This document shows, one piece after another, positions 17,140 through 25,607 of a DNA stretch of 64,000 nt. Position 1 is the first letter of the stretch; every line of letters starts with the position of its first letter. The notes below the pieces were generated by a model. It ran no database searches and had not been told where the DNA came from. It saw nothing but the letters and a program-made list of their open reading frames with translations. The stretch comes from JAZKHT01 sp040385245 (GTDB taxonomy: Bacteria > Pseudomonadota > Alphaproteobacteria > Rhodobacterales > Rhodobacteraceae), in contig JAZKHT010000003.1 of assembly GCA_040385245.1 (NCBI GenBank), positions 290,820-354,819 on the forward strand, in the 5' to 3' direction. Both the position numbers and the translations under genes were made by a program.

Positions 17140-18329
17140 GCGATCACCCCCAAGGCTTTGCCCGCACCCCGAAAGGCGTCAAGCGCGAAGTCCAGATCCG
17201 CGCGCGTCAAGGCGGCGTTCATCTGTGTGCGGATGCGGGCCTGCCCCTTGGGGACGACCGGAAAGAAGAACCCCGCGACATGCACGCCGCGCGTGGCCAG
17301 GTCCGCCGCCATGCCTTGTGCCAGATGCGCCTCGTCCAGCATCACCGGGATGATCGGATGCGTCCCCGGCAGCAGGCGGAACCCGGCATCCGTCAACCCT
17401 GCCCTCCAATAGGCGGCGTTGTCGAACAGGCGCGCGCGCAGGTCGTCCGCCGCCTCGATGATGTCCAGTGCGGCAAGGGCGGCCCCCACCACGGCGGGCG
17501 GCAGGGCGTTGGAAAACAGATAGGGCCGTGCGCGTTGACGCAACAGGTCAATTACCGCCTGCGGTCCGGCGACATAGCCCCCCAACGCACCGCCCAATGC
17601 CTTGCCCAGCGTGCCGGTCAGGATATCGACCTGCACCCCGAAATGCGCGGGCGTCCCCGCCCCTTTCGGCCCCATGAAGCCTGTGGCGTGGCAGTCGTCC
17701 ACCATCACCATTGCCCCATGTGCGCGCGCAAGTTCAGTGATCTGCGGCAGCTTTGCCAGATACCCGTCCATCGAGAACACGCCATCCGTCGCGATCAGGA
17801 TGAACCGCGCGCCATCTGCCCGCGCCTGCAGCACCTGTGCCTCAAGATCGGCCATGTCGGAATTGGCATAGCGATAGCGCCGTGCCTTGCACAGGCGGAT
17901 GCCGTCGATGATGCTGGCATGGTTCAGGCTGTCGGAAATCACTGCATCCTCAGGGCCCAGCAGCGGCTCGAACAGACCGCCGTTGGCATCAAAGCAGGCG
18001 GCGAACAGGATGCTGTCATCGGTGCCAAGGAAACCCGCCAACCGCGTCTCAAGCGTACGATGGATATCCTGCGTGCCGCAGATAAAGCGCACGCTGGCCA
18101 TGCCGAACCCGTGGTCATCCATCGCGGCCTTGGCCGCCGCGATCAGGCGGGTGTCATTAGCCAACCCAAGGTAATTGTTGGCGCACAGGTTCACCATGTC
18201 GCGCCCGGCCATCGCCACATGCGCGCCCTGCGCGCCGGTGATCAGGCGTTCGCGTTTCAACAGCCCGTCCGCCTCGATCCCCGACAGCGTGGCGCGCAGA
18301 TGGTCCAGAAAGGCAGCCTTGTCAGACAT
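17136..18329 (-). CDS. kbl: Glycine C-acetyltransferase (2-amino-3-ketobutyrate CoA ligase)
   Basis: This PLP enzyme splits 2-amino-3-ketobutyrate with CoA into glycine and acetyl-CoA, completing threonine degradation with Tdh. The protein shows LCANNYLGLAN, VRFICGTQDIHRTLE, the DDCHATGFMG aspartate/histidine motif and the PLP lysine in LTGTLGKALGGALGGY. The frame is open to 18440, but ATG 18329 has AGGGG nine bases upstream and gives 397 residues, the standard length. It is the first gene of the kbl-tdh pair. Confidence 0.95.
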   Translation of the reverse strand: MSDKAAFLDHLRATLSGIEADGLLKRERLITGAQGAHVAMAGRDMVNLCANNYLGLANDTRLIAAAKAAMDDHGFGMASVRFICGTQDIHRTLETRLAGFLGTDDSILFAACFDANGGLFEPLLGPEDAVISDSLNHASIIDGIRLCKARRYRYANSDMADLEAQVLQARADGARFILIATDGVFSMDGYLAKLPQITELARAHGAMVMVDDCHATGFMGPKGAGTPAHFGVQVDILTGTLGKALGGALGGYVAGPQAVIDLLRQRARPYLFSNALPPAVVGAALAALDIIEAADDLRARLFDNAAYWRAGLTDAGFRLLPGTHPIIPVMLDEAHLAQGMAADLATRGVHVAGFFFPVVPKGQARIRTQMNAALTRADLDFALDAFRGAGKALGVIA

Positions 18330-18416
18330 CGCGGTCATCCCCTGTTTCGCAAGAAACTCGCATCCGGCGCGGCATATGTCAACATAACGGAATAAAATCC
18401 GCCAAACCGGATATCC

Positions 18417-18456
18417 TTCCTCTTCCCGCAAATATCCCAAGGGGAGCGCGAGGGAT
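18417..18456 (+). repeat. Intergenic dispersed repeat with hairpin, copy 2
   Basis: TTCCTCTTCCCGC, AAATATCCC and AAGGGGAG repeat the element at 7331, here followed by a GCGAGGG / CCCTCGC stem ending near 18471. It lies upstream of kbl and downstream of the XRE-cupin gene. The shared spacing of the blocks marks it as a dispersed family rather than chance. Confidence 0.55.
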
Positions 18457-18480
18457 GTGAAACCCCTCGCTTGCCACAGA

Positions 18481-19041
18481 TCAACTGTCCTGCACGATCA
18501 GAATGGCCCGCGCGGCCCCACCGACCGCGCGGATTTCATGGGCAAGGTCGGCCGGATAGCGGGCGGTGTCGCCGGTGTGCAGGGTGCTTTCGTCGCTGCC
18601 CGATTGCACCGACAACGCCCCTTCGATCACCGTCAGATGTTCACGGCAGCCGGACGAATGGGCGTCAGACACCAGCGCGCCGCCGGGGGCAAAGGTCAGG
18701 TCATACACCTCGTGCTCGCCCACGGTTTCGGGGGGCGACAGGATGCGGATGCGCACCCCCACGCCGCGCCCGTTGATGACCGGGGCGGCGCCCGCGCGTG
18801 TCACCTCGATCCCTGGCGTCGGGCGGCCTTCCAGCAGGCCCGCGAAATCGACCTGCAGGGCCTGCGTCAGGTTCCACAGTGTGGCGACGGTGGGCGAGCT
18901 TTCCCCGCGTTCGATCTGGCTGACCATCGAGCGGCTGACGCCCGACAGTTTTGCCACCGCATCCAGCGACAGCCCGCGCGCCTTGCGCGCCTCACGCAGG
19001 GCGGTGGCCAGACGGGCATGGATGTCAGAGCGCGGGTTCAT
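18481..19041 (-). CDS. XRE-family regulator with C-terminal cupin domain
   Basis: The 186-residue protein has an N-terminal helix-turn-helix (about residues 10-65, with LSLDAVAKLSGVSRSMVSQIERGESSPTVATL-type motif) and a C-terminal double-stranded beta-helix cupin (about 100-180, with REHLTVIEGAL and HTGDTARYPADLAHE). Such regulators sense small ligands through the cupin and often control amino acid or polyamine genes. The frame extends to 19176, overlapping trmJ, but ATG 19041 begins the HTH module properly. It lies upstream of kbl-tdh on the same strand, so threonine or glycine control is possible but unproven. Confidence 0.85.
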   Translation of the reverse strand: MNPRSDIHARLATALREARKARGLSLDAVAKLSGVSRSMVSQIERGESSPTVATLWNLTQALQVDFAGLLEGRPTPGIEVTRAGAAPVINGRGVGVRIRILSPPETVGEHEVYDLTFAPGGALVSDAHSSGCREHLTVIEGALSVQSGSDESTLHTGDTARYPADLAHEIRAVGGAARAILIVQDS

Positions 19042-19082
19042 GAGCGGGATGGTGATCGCATCGGCCTGCGCGGTCAACGGGC

Positions 19083-19820
19083 CTATTCGCCCTGCTGGCG
19101 CAGTTTCCACGCGATCTGGCGCAGCATGCCGTGAAAGGTCTGCACTTCGGCGCGGGTCAGGTTCAGCCGCGCCCACATGTTGCGCAGGTTCTGCTTCATG
19201 CTCTCGGCCTTTTCCGCCGGGTGAAAGAACCCTGCCGCGTCAAGACGTTCCTCGAAATGGTCGCCCAGACGCGCCACCTCGATTCCGGCGGCGAATTCGG
19301 TGCGGGCCAGCGCCATCACCTCGGGTGCGACCTCGACCGTCTGCCGCCGCCATTCATACCCCATCAACAGCGCGCATTGCGACAAGTTGAGCGAGGCGAA
19401 ATCAGGGTTCACCGGCACCGTGACGATGGCATTGGCCAGCACCACATCGTCATTCTCCAACCCGGTGCGTTCGGGGCCGAACAGCACCCCCACCCGCTTG
19501 CCTTCGGCGGCCATCGCGCGGGCCTGTTCCATCGCGCGTTCCGGCGTGACGATGGGCTTGACCAGTTCGCGGCTGCGCGCGGTGGTGGCAAAGACGTAAT
19601 CGCAATCGGCAATCGCCGCCTGCACAGTGGGAAATACGCCCGCGTAATCCAGCACCCGGCCCGCGCCCGACGCCATGGCGACCGCCTTTGGATTGGGCCA
19701 GCCGTCGCGCGGATCGACCAGCCGCATCCGCTCCAGCCCGAAGTTCAGCATGGCGCGCGCGGCGGCGCCGATGTTTTCGCCCATCTGCGGGCGCACAAGG
19801 ATGAAGGACGGCGCGATCAT
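19083..19820 (-). CDS. trmJ: tRNA (cytidine/uridine-2'-O-)-methyltransferase TrmJ-type
   Basis: This SPOUT-class enzyme 2'-O-methylates position 32 of tRNAs. The 245-residue protein has the SpoU/TrmH motifs: FILVRPQMGENIGAAARAM at the N-terminus (motif 1), VLFGPERTGLENDDV (motif 2) and SLNLSQCALLMGYE (motif 3), forming the knotted AdoMet site. Length and C-terminal helical extension agree with TrmJ. It is followed 41 bases later by the XRE-cupin gene. Confidence 0.9.
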   Translation of the reverse strand: MIAPSFILVRPQMGENIGAAARAMLNFGLERMRLVDPRDGWPNPKAVAMASGAGRVLDYAGVFPTVQAAIADCDYVFATTARSRELVKPIVTPERAMEQARAMAAEGKRVGVLFGPERTGLENDDVVLANAIVTVPVNPDFASLNLSQCALLMGYEWRRQTVEVAPEVMALARTEFAAGIEVARLGDHFEERLDAAGFFHPAEKAESMKQNLRNMWARLNLTRAEVQTFHGMLRQIAWKLRQQGE

Positions 19821-19950
19821 CGGAACTTACCTTCAGTGGCTTTGCGGCTGATGGGGCCGCAGATACGCGGCTTGGGCAAGGGCAGCAAGGCCAATGGTCA
19901 AGCCGCAAAATCTGCGCTAAGGCGTCACAACACCCTGAAGGAGCCGCGCC

Positions 19951-20568
19951 ATGGCCGAAACGGACCGCCCGCAGATCTATCTGATCACCCCGCCGGATTT
20001 TGCGCTGGACGTGTTTCCCGACCGTCTGGCCAAGGTTCTTGACGGGACCGAGATCGCCTGCGTCCGTCTGGCCCTTGCCACGCGGGACGAGGAAAAGCTG
20101 TCACGCGCCGCCGATGCGCTGCGCGAGATTGCGCACGCCCGCGACGTGGCGCTGGTGATCGAACAGCATGTCCTGCTGGTGGACCGTCTGGGTCTGGACG
20201 GGGTGCATCTGACCGACGGCGCGCGGTCTCTGCGCAAGGTGCGCAAGGACCTGCCCGATGCCATCATCGGATCGTTCTGCGGCACCACCCGCCACGAAGG
20301 CATCGCCGCCGCCGAAGCGGGGGCCGATTACGTCAGCCTTGGCCCCGTGGGTGAAACCCCCTTGGGCGATGGCAGCCGCGCCGAGTTCGACTTGTTCGAA
20401 TGGTGGTCCGAGATGATCGAAGTGCCGGTTGTCGCCGAAGGCGCGCTGACGGCGGAACTGGTCGAACGTTTTGGCCCCGTCACCGATTTCTTTGGGGTGG
20501 GCGAAGAGATTTGGGCCGCAGATGACGCATCAGCCGCGCTGAAGGCGCTGTTGGCCCCGCTGGGGTGA
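19951..20568 (+). CDS. Thiamine phosphate synthase/TenI-like protein
   Basis: The 205-residue protein is a TIM barrel of the thiamine phosphate synthase family: IYLITPP opening, LVIEQHVLLVDRLGLDGVHLTDG, and the ADYVSLGPVGETPLG phosphate-binding region. In this family ThiE condenses HMP-PP with a thiazole phosphate, while TenI relatives aromatise the thiazole. The usual ThiE residues for HMP-PP binding are only partly seen, so I leave the exact activity open. ATG 19951 has AAGGAG eight bases upstream. No thi genes are nearby. Confidence 0.75.
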   Translation: MAETDRPQIYLITPPDFALDVFPDRLAKVLDGTEIACVRLALATRDEEKLSRAADALREIAHARDVALVIEQHVLLVDRLGLDGVHLTDGARSLRKVRKDLPDAIIGSFCGTTRHEGIAAAEAGADYVSLGPVGETPLGDGSRAEFDLFEWWSEMIEVPVVAEGALTAELVERFGPVTDFFGVGEEIWAADDASAALKALLAPLG

Positions 20569-20574
20569 TGCGCG

Positions 20575-21411
20575 TCAGGGGTGCTTTGCGTCAGTGCGGT
20601 GGCCGTAAGGATGCGCCGATCTGATCTGCGCTTCGCAATGGGCGGCCAGTGCTTTGCGGTCGGGGAACGCATCCACCGGCACGGGGGGATGAAAGACCAC
20701 CTCGACCCGGCCCTGATGTGCCGCGCCCAGCGTCATCAGTAGATGGGGGCCAAACTCCATCTCGCCCCACCAACCGTAAAAGCGCGGGTCCTGTCCCTGG
20801 GGTGGATGATAGACCACCGTGACCGGCTGGATGTGCATGACATGTTCCAGACCGTGGGTGAAGAACGCAGCGAAAAGCGTTGATTTGAAGGGCAAAATAC
20901 GCACCGCGTCGGTGCTGGTGCCTTCGGGAAAGAACATCAGCTTGTGGCCTGCGCGCAAACGATCCTCGAAAATGCGCTGCTGCACCTTTGCCTCTGTCCC
21001 CTTGCGGGTGATGAACACGGTGCCGGTGGCGCGGGCCAGCCAGCCGATCCCGGCCCAACCCGCCACTTCGGATTTTGAAACGAAATAGCCGACCTGCACC
21101 GCGTTCAGGGTAAAGATGTCAAGCCAGGACGCGTGGTTCGCCACCACCGCCCCTTTTTGCGCCATCGGCGTTCCGCGCACGGACAAAGGCAGGCGCAGGA
21201 TGACAAAGGCGCTGCGGCAGACAAAGCGGGTGATATGCGGCGTCCAGGGGCGTGCCGGGCCAAACAACGGTGCCTCGATCAGGCGGGTCAGCAGCAGCAG
21301 GACAAGGCAGCCGTAGGTCAGCACCCCCAGCACGATCCCGCGCCAGATCACGCGCACCCAACCGGCAAACCCCAGCGGCGGCATCGCCATGGCATCGTTA
21401 CGCCACGTCAT
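20575..21411 (-). CDS. olsA: Lyso-ornithine lipid O-acyltransferase
   Basis: The 278-residue protein is a PlsC-type acyltransferase with a membrane segment near residues 20-45, the catalytic NHASWLD (HX4D) motif near 92 and FPEGTSTDA near 165. It directly follows an OlsB-type gene with a four-base overlap, the arrangement of ornithine lipid synthesis in Rhodobacterales, so the likely reaction is 2-O-acylation of lyso-ornithine lipid. A general 1-acylglycerol-3-phosphate acyltransferase role is the alternative, since OlsA enzymes can do both. Confidence 0.85.
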   Translation of the reverse strand: MTWRNDAMAMPPLGFAGWVRVIWRGIVLGVLTYGCLVLLLLTRLIEAPLFGPARPWTPHITRFVCRSAFVILRLPLSVRGTPMAQKGAVVANHASWLDIFTLNAVQVGYFVSKSEVAGWAGIGWLARATGTVFITRKGTEAKVQQRIFEDRLRAGHKLMFFPEGTSTDAVRILPFKSTLFAAFFTHGLEHVMHIQPVTVVYHPPQGQDPRFYGWWGEMEFGPHLLMTLGAAHQGRVEVVFHPPVPVDAFPDRKALAAHCEAQIRSAHPYGHRTDAKHP

Positions 21412-22190
21412 GCGGTGATCTTGCCACGGGTGTAATAGGCGCGGTGGCGTTCCGACATCCGCGCCGTGTCCATCACCAGACAGACATCGGTGGTATTGAA
21501 CGCATGATCAATCCACGCCCCCTCGCCCACGAAACCGCCCAGGCGCAGATAGGCCTTGATCAGCGCCGGGGTGGCCGCCATCGCGGCCTTGCGGTCCAGC
21601 CGGTCGGCGGGCAGCAGGTCCATCCGCTGAAACTGCGGGGGCCGCGCACGGACGCGCAGCCCTTCGGGCGCAAGGTGATGGTGGTGCAGATAGGCCAGCG
21701 ACGGGGTCAGCGCAGCAATGTCGGTGCCATGAAAGCTGGCGACGCCGAACAGGATCTCGATCCCGCGGTCCAGCACGTAATCGGCCAGCGCATTCCACAG
21801 ATGAAACATCGCCGTGCCGCCACGATAATCGGGGTGAACGCAAGACCGGCCCAATTCCAACAGCTTGCGCCCTGAAGTTCGCAATGCCGTCAGGTCATAT
21901 TCCCCCTCGGAATAGTATGTTCTGCCCGTCCCCACACGATCGCTGGGCAACAGCCGATACACGCCCACCACATCGTCCAGCGTGGCCGGATCGCGGCGGC
22001 GGTCGATCAGCAGCAGATGGTCGAACAGCGGATCGAAGGCATCGCGTTCAAGGCGTTCAGCATGGTCGACCATCGGGCCATTCGCCCCCAATTCCTCGAC
22101 AAAGACGCGGTAGCGCAGGCGCTGTGCGGCGCGCAAATCGCGGTCGTCACGGCCAAGGCGAATGGTAAAGGCTGTGTCGTCTGAAATCAT
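21408..22190 (-). CDS. olsB: L-ornithine N-alpha-acyltransferase
   Basis: The 260-residue protein makes lyso-ornithine lipid from ornithine and 3-hydroxyacyl-ACP. It has the OlsB-type GNAT layout: RLRYRVFVEELGANGP near residue 25, DHLLLIDRR, the VGVYRLLPSDR strand, ELGRSCVHPDYRGG (acyl donor loop) and FLHxHH-like HHHHLAPEG. Length is typical. The stop overlaps olsA, so the two enzymes are made from one message. Ornithine lipids are phosphorus-free membrane lipids, often made under phosphate limitation; no clear Pho box is visible upstream. Confidence 0.87.
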   Translation of the reverse strand: MISDDTAFTIRLGRDDRDLRAAQRLRYRVFVEELGANGPMVDHAERLERDAFDPLFDHLLLIDRRRDPATLDDVVGVYRLLPSDRVGTGRTYYSEGEYDLTALRTSGRKLLELGRSCVHPDYRGGTAMFHLWNALADYVLDRGIEILFGVASFHGTDIAALTPSLAYLHHHHLAPEGLRVRARPPQFQRMDLLPADRLDRKAAMAATPALIKAYLRLGGFVGEGAWIDHAFNTTDVCLVMDTARMSERHRAYYTRGKITA

Positions 22191-22222
22191 GGCCCCACCC
22201 GGCCCGGCGCCACGGTCCGGGC

Positions 22223-22255
22223 AAAAGGCCCCCGCCTCTTAGGGCCAAGGGGGCC
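22223..22255 (-). terminator. Rho-independent terminator of the DUF3553 gene
   Basis: On the minus strand GGCCCCC (22255-22249) pairs with GGGGGCC (22233-22227) and is followed by TTTTGC. It lies about 90 bases past the DUF3553 stop and before olsB. Confidence 0.65.
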
Positions 22256-22341
22256 GGTTTGCAACTGCGTAGGCCAAGGCCAAACGCGTAAGGTCGTCCA
22301 CTTTGGGTTGCAAACCATCCGGTTATCGATCTTAATGCCTC

Positions 22342-22515
22342 TCACCGGTCAAACACCGGAAGCAGTTGCACCCGTTTGCTGTCGATGACCACCTTGCCCG
22401 TATGTTCAAAGTTCACCGTGACCCGGTCACCAATGGCCGATTGCACCTGCCCCAGCCCCCAATCGGGACGGTCGGGGTGGCGGACCAGCATGCCCGGTTC
22501 CAACAGACCATTCAT
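22342..22515 (-). CDS. DUF3553 small protein
   Basis: The 57-residue protein MNGLLEPGMLVRHPDRPDW... has the compact SH3-like composition of DUF3553 proteins: GMLVRHP, WGLGQVQS and VTVNFEHTGKVVID, similar to a domain found in UvrD/PcrA tails and CarD-like modules. No function is established. The frame opens at 22563, but that would overlap chpT; ATG 22515 with AGGGA upstream fits. It is divergent from chpT with 35 bases between start codons, so the promoters must overlap. Confidence 0.8.
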   Translation of the reverse strand: MNGLLEPGMLVRHPDRPDWGLGQVQSAIGDRVTVNFEHTGKVVIDSKRVQLLPVFDR

Positions 22516-22550
22516 CCGTTTCAGTCCCTTTCCATTGCCAAAGGCCGCCC

Positions 22551-23150
22551 ATGACCGACCCAATCGACCTTGCCGCCCTGATCGGGTCGCGCATCTGCCA
22601 TGACCTTATCAGCCCGATTGGCGCCATCGGCAACGGGGTGGAGCTTTTGATGCTGGATGGCGCGGGGCATGGGCCCGAAATGGCACTGATCGCGCAAAGC
22701 GTCACCCATGCCAACGCGCGCATCCGGTTCTTTCGCGTGGCTTACGGCATCGCATCGACCGACCAGCGCATCGCCCGGTCCGAGGTGCAGTCGATTCTGG
22801 CCGACATGACGCGCGGCGGGCGGCTGGTGATCGACTGGGACAGCGCCAACGACCTGTCGCGCGCCGAGGTGAAGCTGACGTTCCTGCTGCTGCAATGCCT
22901 TGAAACCGCGATGATCACCGGCGGGCGCATCACCGTGGTTCAGGGCGATACGGGCTGGACCATGACCGGCACTGCGCAACGGTTGAAACTGGACACGCCC
23001 GGATGGGCGTTGCTGACCGATCCGGCGGCAACGGTGCCCGATCTGACGCCCGGCCATGTCCAGTTTGCGCTGGTCCTGCCCGAACTGACGCGGCTGGGGC
23101 GCGGCCTGACAGTCAGCTTGGGCGAAGGAATGATCAGCTTTACGTTCTGA
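22551..23150 (+). CDS. chpT: Histidine phosphotransferase ChpT
   Basis: ChpT carries phosphate from CckA to CtrA and CpdR in the alphaproteobacterial cell-cycle and motility relay. The 199-residue protein starts with a DHp-like helix holding the phospho-accepting histidine in SRICHDLISPIGAIGNGVEL (His17) and continues with a degenerate ATPase-like domain (about 85-199). Rhodobacterales proteins have this length. Its last 11 bases overlap the 3' end of the convergent proA gene. Confidence 0.88.
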   Translation: MTDPIDLAALIGSRICHDLISPIGAIGNGVELLMLDGAGHGPEMALIAQSVTHANARIRFFRVAYGIASTDQRIARSEVQSILADMTRGGRLVIDWDSANDLSRAEVKLTFLLLQCLETAMITGGRITVVQGDTGWTMTGTAQRLKLDTPGWALLTDPAATVPDLTPGHVQFALVLPELTRLGRGLTVSLGEGMISFTF

Positions 23151-24399
23151 TCGTGCCGTCGCCGGTGACAAGGTATTTGAAGCTGGTCAACTGTTCTGCC
23201 CCCACTGGCCCGCGTGCGTGCAGCTTGCCCGTGGCGATGCCGATTTCCGCCCCCATGCCGAATTCGCCGCCATCGGCAAACTGGGTCGAGGCGTTGCGCA
23301 TCAGGATGGCGCTGTCCAGCCGTTGGAAGAACCGCGCGGCGGTGGCATCGTTTTCGGTCAGGATCGCCTCTGTGTGGCTTGATCCATAGCGGCGGATATG
23401 GGCAATCGCGTCATCCACACCATCGACCAGCTTGGCGGCGATGATCATGTCCAGAAATTCGCGGCCAAAATCATCGGGCTTGGCCTTGACCGTGCCGGGG
23501 ATCTTCAGCAATTCGCCTTCGGTCCGCACCTCGACCCCGGCGCGCAGCAGGTCTTCGATCAGGATCGGCCCGTGTTTGGTGTAGAACTTCCAGTCGATCA
23601 GCAGACATTCCGCCGATCCACAGATGCCGGTGCGCCGGGTCTTGGCGTTCACAACCACGCGGCGGGCCTTTTTCAGATCGGCATCGCCATCGGCATAGAC
23701 ATGGCAGATGCCTTCCAGATGGGCAAAGACGGGCACCCGCGCCTCGGCCTGGACCAGCCCGACAAGGCCCTTGCCGCCGCGTGGCACGATGACGTCGATA
23801 TACTCGACCGCCTTCAGCATGGCCGACACCATTTCGCGGTCGCGGGTAGGGACCAGTTGGATCGCCGCCTCGGGCAGGCCAGCCTGCCGCAGGCCCGTGA
23901 CCATGCAGGCGTGAATCGCGGTGGAGGAATGGAAGGACTCCGATCCCCCCCGCAGGATCACCGCATTGCCCGCCTTCAGGCACAGCGCGCCCGCGTCGGC
24001 AGTGACGTTGGGGCGGCTTTCATAGATGACCCCGATCACACCAAGGGGGGTCCGCACGCGGGCGATGTGTAGACCGTTGGGGCGGTCCCATTCGGCCATG
24101 ATTTGGCCGACCGGATCGGGCTGTTCGGCCACGGCGCGCAGACCATCAACGATGGACCGGATGCGCCCTTCGTCCAGCAAAAGGCGGTCCATCATGGCGG
24201 GGGACAGGCCTTTTGCTTCGCCGTAGACCAGATCTTCGGCATTGGCGTCGATGATGGCCTGACGGTTGGCCCAGACCTGTTCTGCAGCACCGATCAGGGC
24301 GGCATGCTTGCGCTCCGCCGAGGTATAGGCCAGGTCCGCCGCCGCCGCACGGGCGCGCGTTCCGATTTCTGCCATCAGGTCCGAAGTTTGCCCGTCCAT
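23140..24399 (-). CDS. proA: Gamma-glutamyl phosphate reductase
   Basis: ProA reduces gamma-glutamyl phosphate to glutamate semialdehyde in proline synthesis. The 419-residue protein has IYESRPNVTADAG, LKAGNAVILRGGSE, the catalytic cysteine in RRTGICGSAE and the conserved HTEAI near the C-terminus. The start at 24399 is chosen because AGGGGCGG precedes it; a longer frame begins at 24426. proB lies 80 bases upstream on the same strand with two stem-loops between them. Confidence 0.95.
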   Translation of the reverse strand: MDGQTSDLMAEIGTRARAAAADLAYTSAERKHAALIGAAEQVWANRQAIIDANAEDLVYGEAKGLSPAMMDRLLLDEGRIRSIVDGLRAVAEQPDPVGQIMAEWDRPNGLHIARVRTPLGVIGVIYESRPNVTADAGALCLKAGNAVILRGGSESFHSSTAIHACMVTGLRQAGLPEAAIQLVPTRDREMVSAMLKAVEYIDVIVPRGGKGLVGLVQAEARVPVFAHLEGICHVYADGDADLKKARRVVVNAKTRRTGICGSAECLLIDWKFYTKHGPILIEDLLRAGVEVRTEGELLKIPGTVKAKPDDFGREFLDMIIAAKLVDGVDDAIAHIRRYGSSHTEAILTENDATAARFFQRLDSAILMRNASTQFADGGEFGMGAEIGIATGKLHARGPVGAEQLTSFKYLVTGDGTIRT

Positions 24400-24421
24400 C
24401 GTGCCGCCCCTGCCTTTTGCC

Positions 24422-24467
24422 TGCAAAAGTTTTCGAGAACTTTTGCAAATTTCTTCAAAGAAATTTG
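24422..24467. repeat. Two adjacent palindromes between proB and proA
   Basis: TGCAAAAGTT/AACTTTTGCA (24422-24447) is followed by CAAATTTCT/AGAAATTTG (24446-24467); the two share two bases, so they may compete when folded. Similar AT-rich palindromes seem to recur between genes in this group. They could tune the proA message relative to proB. Confidence 0.5.
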
Positions 24468-24479
24468 GCGCCCCACCCG

Positions 24480-25607
24480 TTAGATCACCATGTCATCCCG
24501 GTGAATCAGCGCCGCCCGGCCAGCATAGCCAAGGATGCCTTCGATCTCGCCCGATTTGTGACCCGCAATCGCCCGCGTCTCGGCAACGGTATAGCGCACC
24601 AGACCCTTGCCCAGCATATCGCCCGCGGGGCCGACAATTGCCACCGGATCGCCCCGGCCAAAGGTGCCGCTGACGCTGCGCACCCCGGCGGGCAACAGCG
24701 ATTTGCCCGCGCGCAGGGCGGTGATGGCACCTGCGTCCACCGTCACCTCGCCGCGCGGTTTCATCGCGTTGATCCAGCGTTTGCGCGCGACCTGCGGGTC
24801 GCCTTGCGCCACGAACCATGTCCGCGCCGCGCCATTTTCCAGCTCCAGCAGCGGGCGGAAGGTGGACCCTTCCATGATCGCCATGGCACAGCCCCCGGCG
24901 ACGGCGGTCTTGGCCGCCATCAGCTTGGTTTTCATCCCGCCCTTGGAAAAGCCGGAAACGGGGTCGCCCGCCATCGCCTCGATCTGCGGGGTGATGGCTT
25001 CGACCAGATCGAACCGCTGGGCGGTCGCATCTTCCTTTGGGTTGGCGGAATAGAAGCCGTCCACGTCGGACAACAGGATCAACTGGTCCGCGCCCACCGT
25101 CACCGCGATCTGCGCGGCCAGACGGTCGTTGTCGCCAAAGCGGATCTCGTCGGTGGCGACGGTGTCGTTTTCATTGACGATCGGCACCACGCCAAGGCCC
25201 AGCAATGTTTCCATCGTGGCGCGGCTGTTCAGATAGCGGCGGCGGTCGGTGGTGTCTTCCAGCGTCACCAGCACCTGCCCGGTGGTGATGCCGTGGGGGG
25301 CCAACACCTCTTCGTATGCGCGGGCCAGCCGGATTTGACCGACCGCAGCGGCGGCCTGCGATTGTTCCAGGGGCAGCGCGCCATCAGGCAGGCCCAACAC
25401 CTTGCGCCCCAGGGCGATGGACCCCGACGACACCAGCACCACATCCGCGCCGCGCGCCTTGGCGGCGACCACGTCCAGCGCAAGGGCCGTCAGCCAGTCA
25501 TGCCGCAGGCCCGTCACCCGGTCCACCAGCAGGGCCGAGCCGATCTTGACGACCAGCCGCTTGGCATCACGGATATTGGGGGCGGTGATCGGCTTCAGGG
25601 TTGCCAC
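24480..25607 (-). CDS. proB: Glutamate 5-kinase
   Basis: ProB phosphorylates glutamate, the regulated first step of proline synthesis. The 375-residue protein has an amino acid kinase domain (KRLVVKIGSALLVD, VLVSSGSIALG, NENDTVAT, FGDNDRLAAQIA, LLSDVDG, GTGGMKTK-like FSKGGMKTKLMAA) and a C-terminal PUA domain (about 280-375). The start overlaps the obgE 3' end by 13 bases, linking it to the ribosomal protein/obgE string. Confidence 0.95.
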   Translation of the reverse strand: MATLKPITAPNIRDAKRLVVKIGSALLVDRVTGLRHDWLTALALDVVAAKARGADVVLVSSGSIALGRKVLGLPDGALPLEQSQAAAAVGQIRLARAYEEVLAPHGITTGQVLVTLEDTTDRRRYLNSRATMETLLGLGVVPIVNENDTVATDEIRFGDNDRLAAQIAVTVGADQLILLSDVDGFYSANPKEDATAQRFDLVEAITPQIEAMAGDPVSGFSKGGMKTKLMAAKTAVAGGCAMAIMEGSTFRPLLELENGAARTWFVAQGDPQVARKRWINAMKPRGEVTVDAGAITALRAGKSLLPAGVRSVSGTFGRGDPVAIVGPAGDMLGKGLVRYTVAETRAIAGHKSGEIEGILGYAGRAALIHRDDMVI

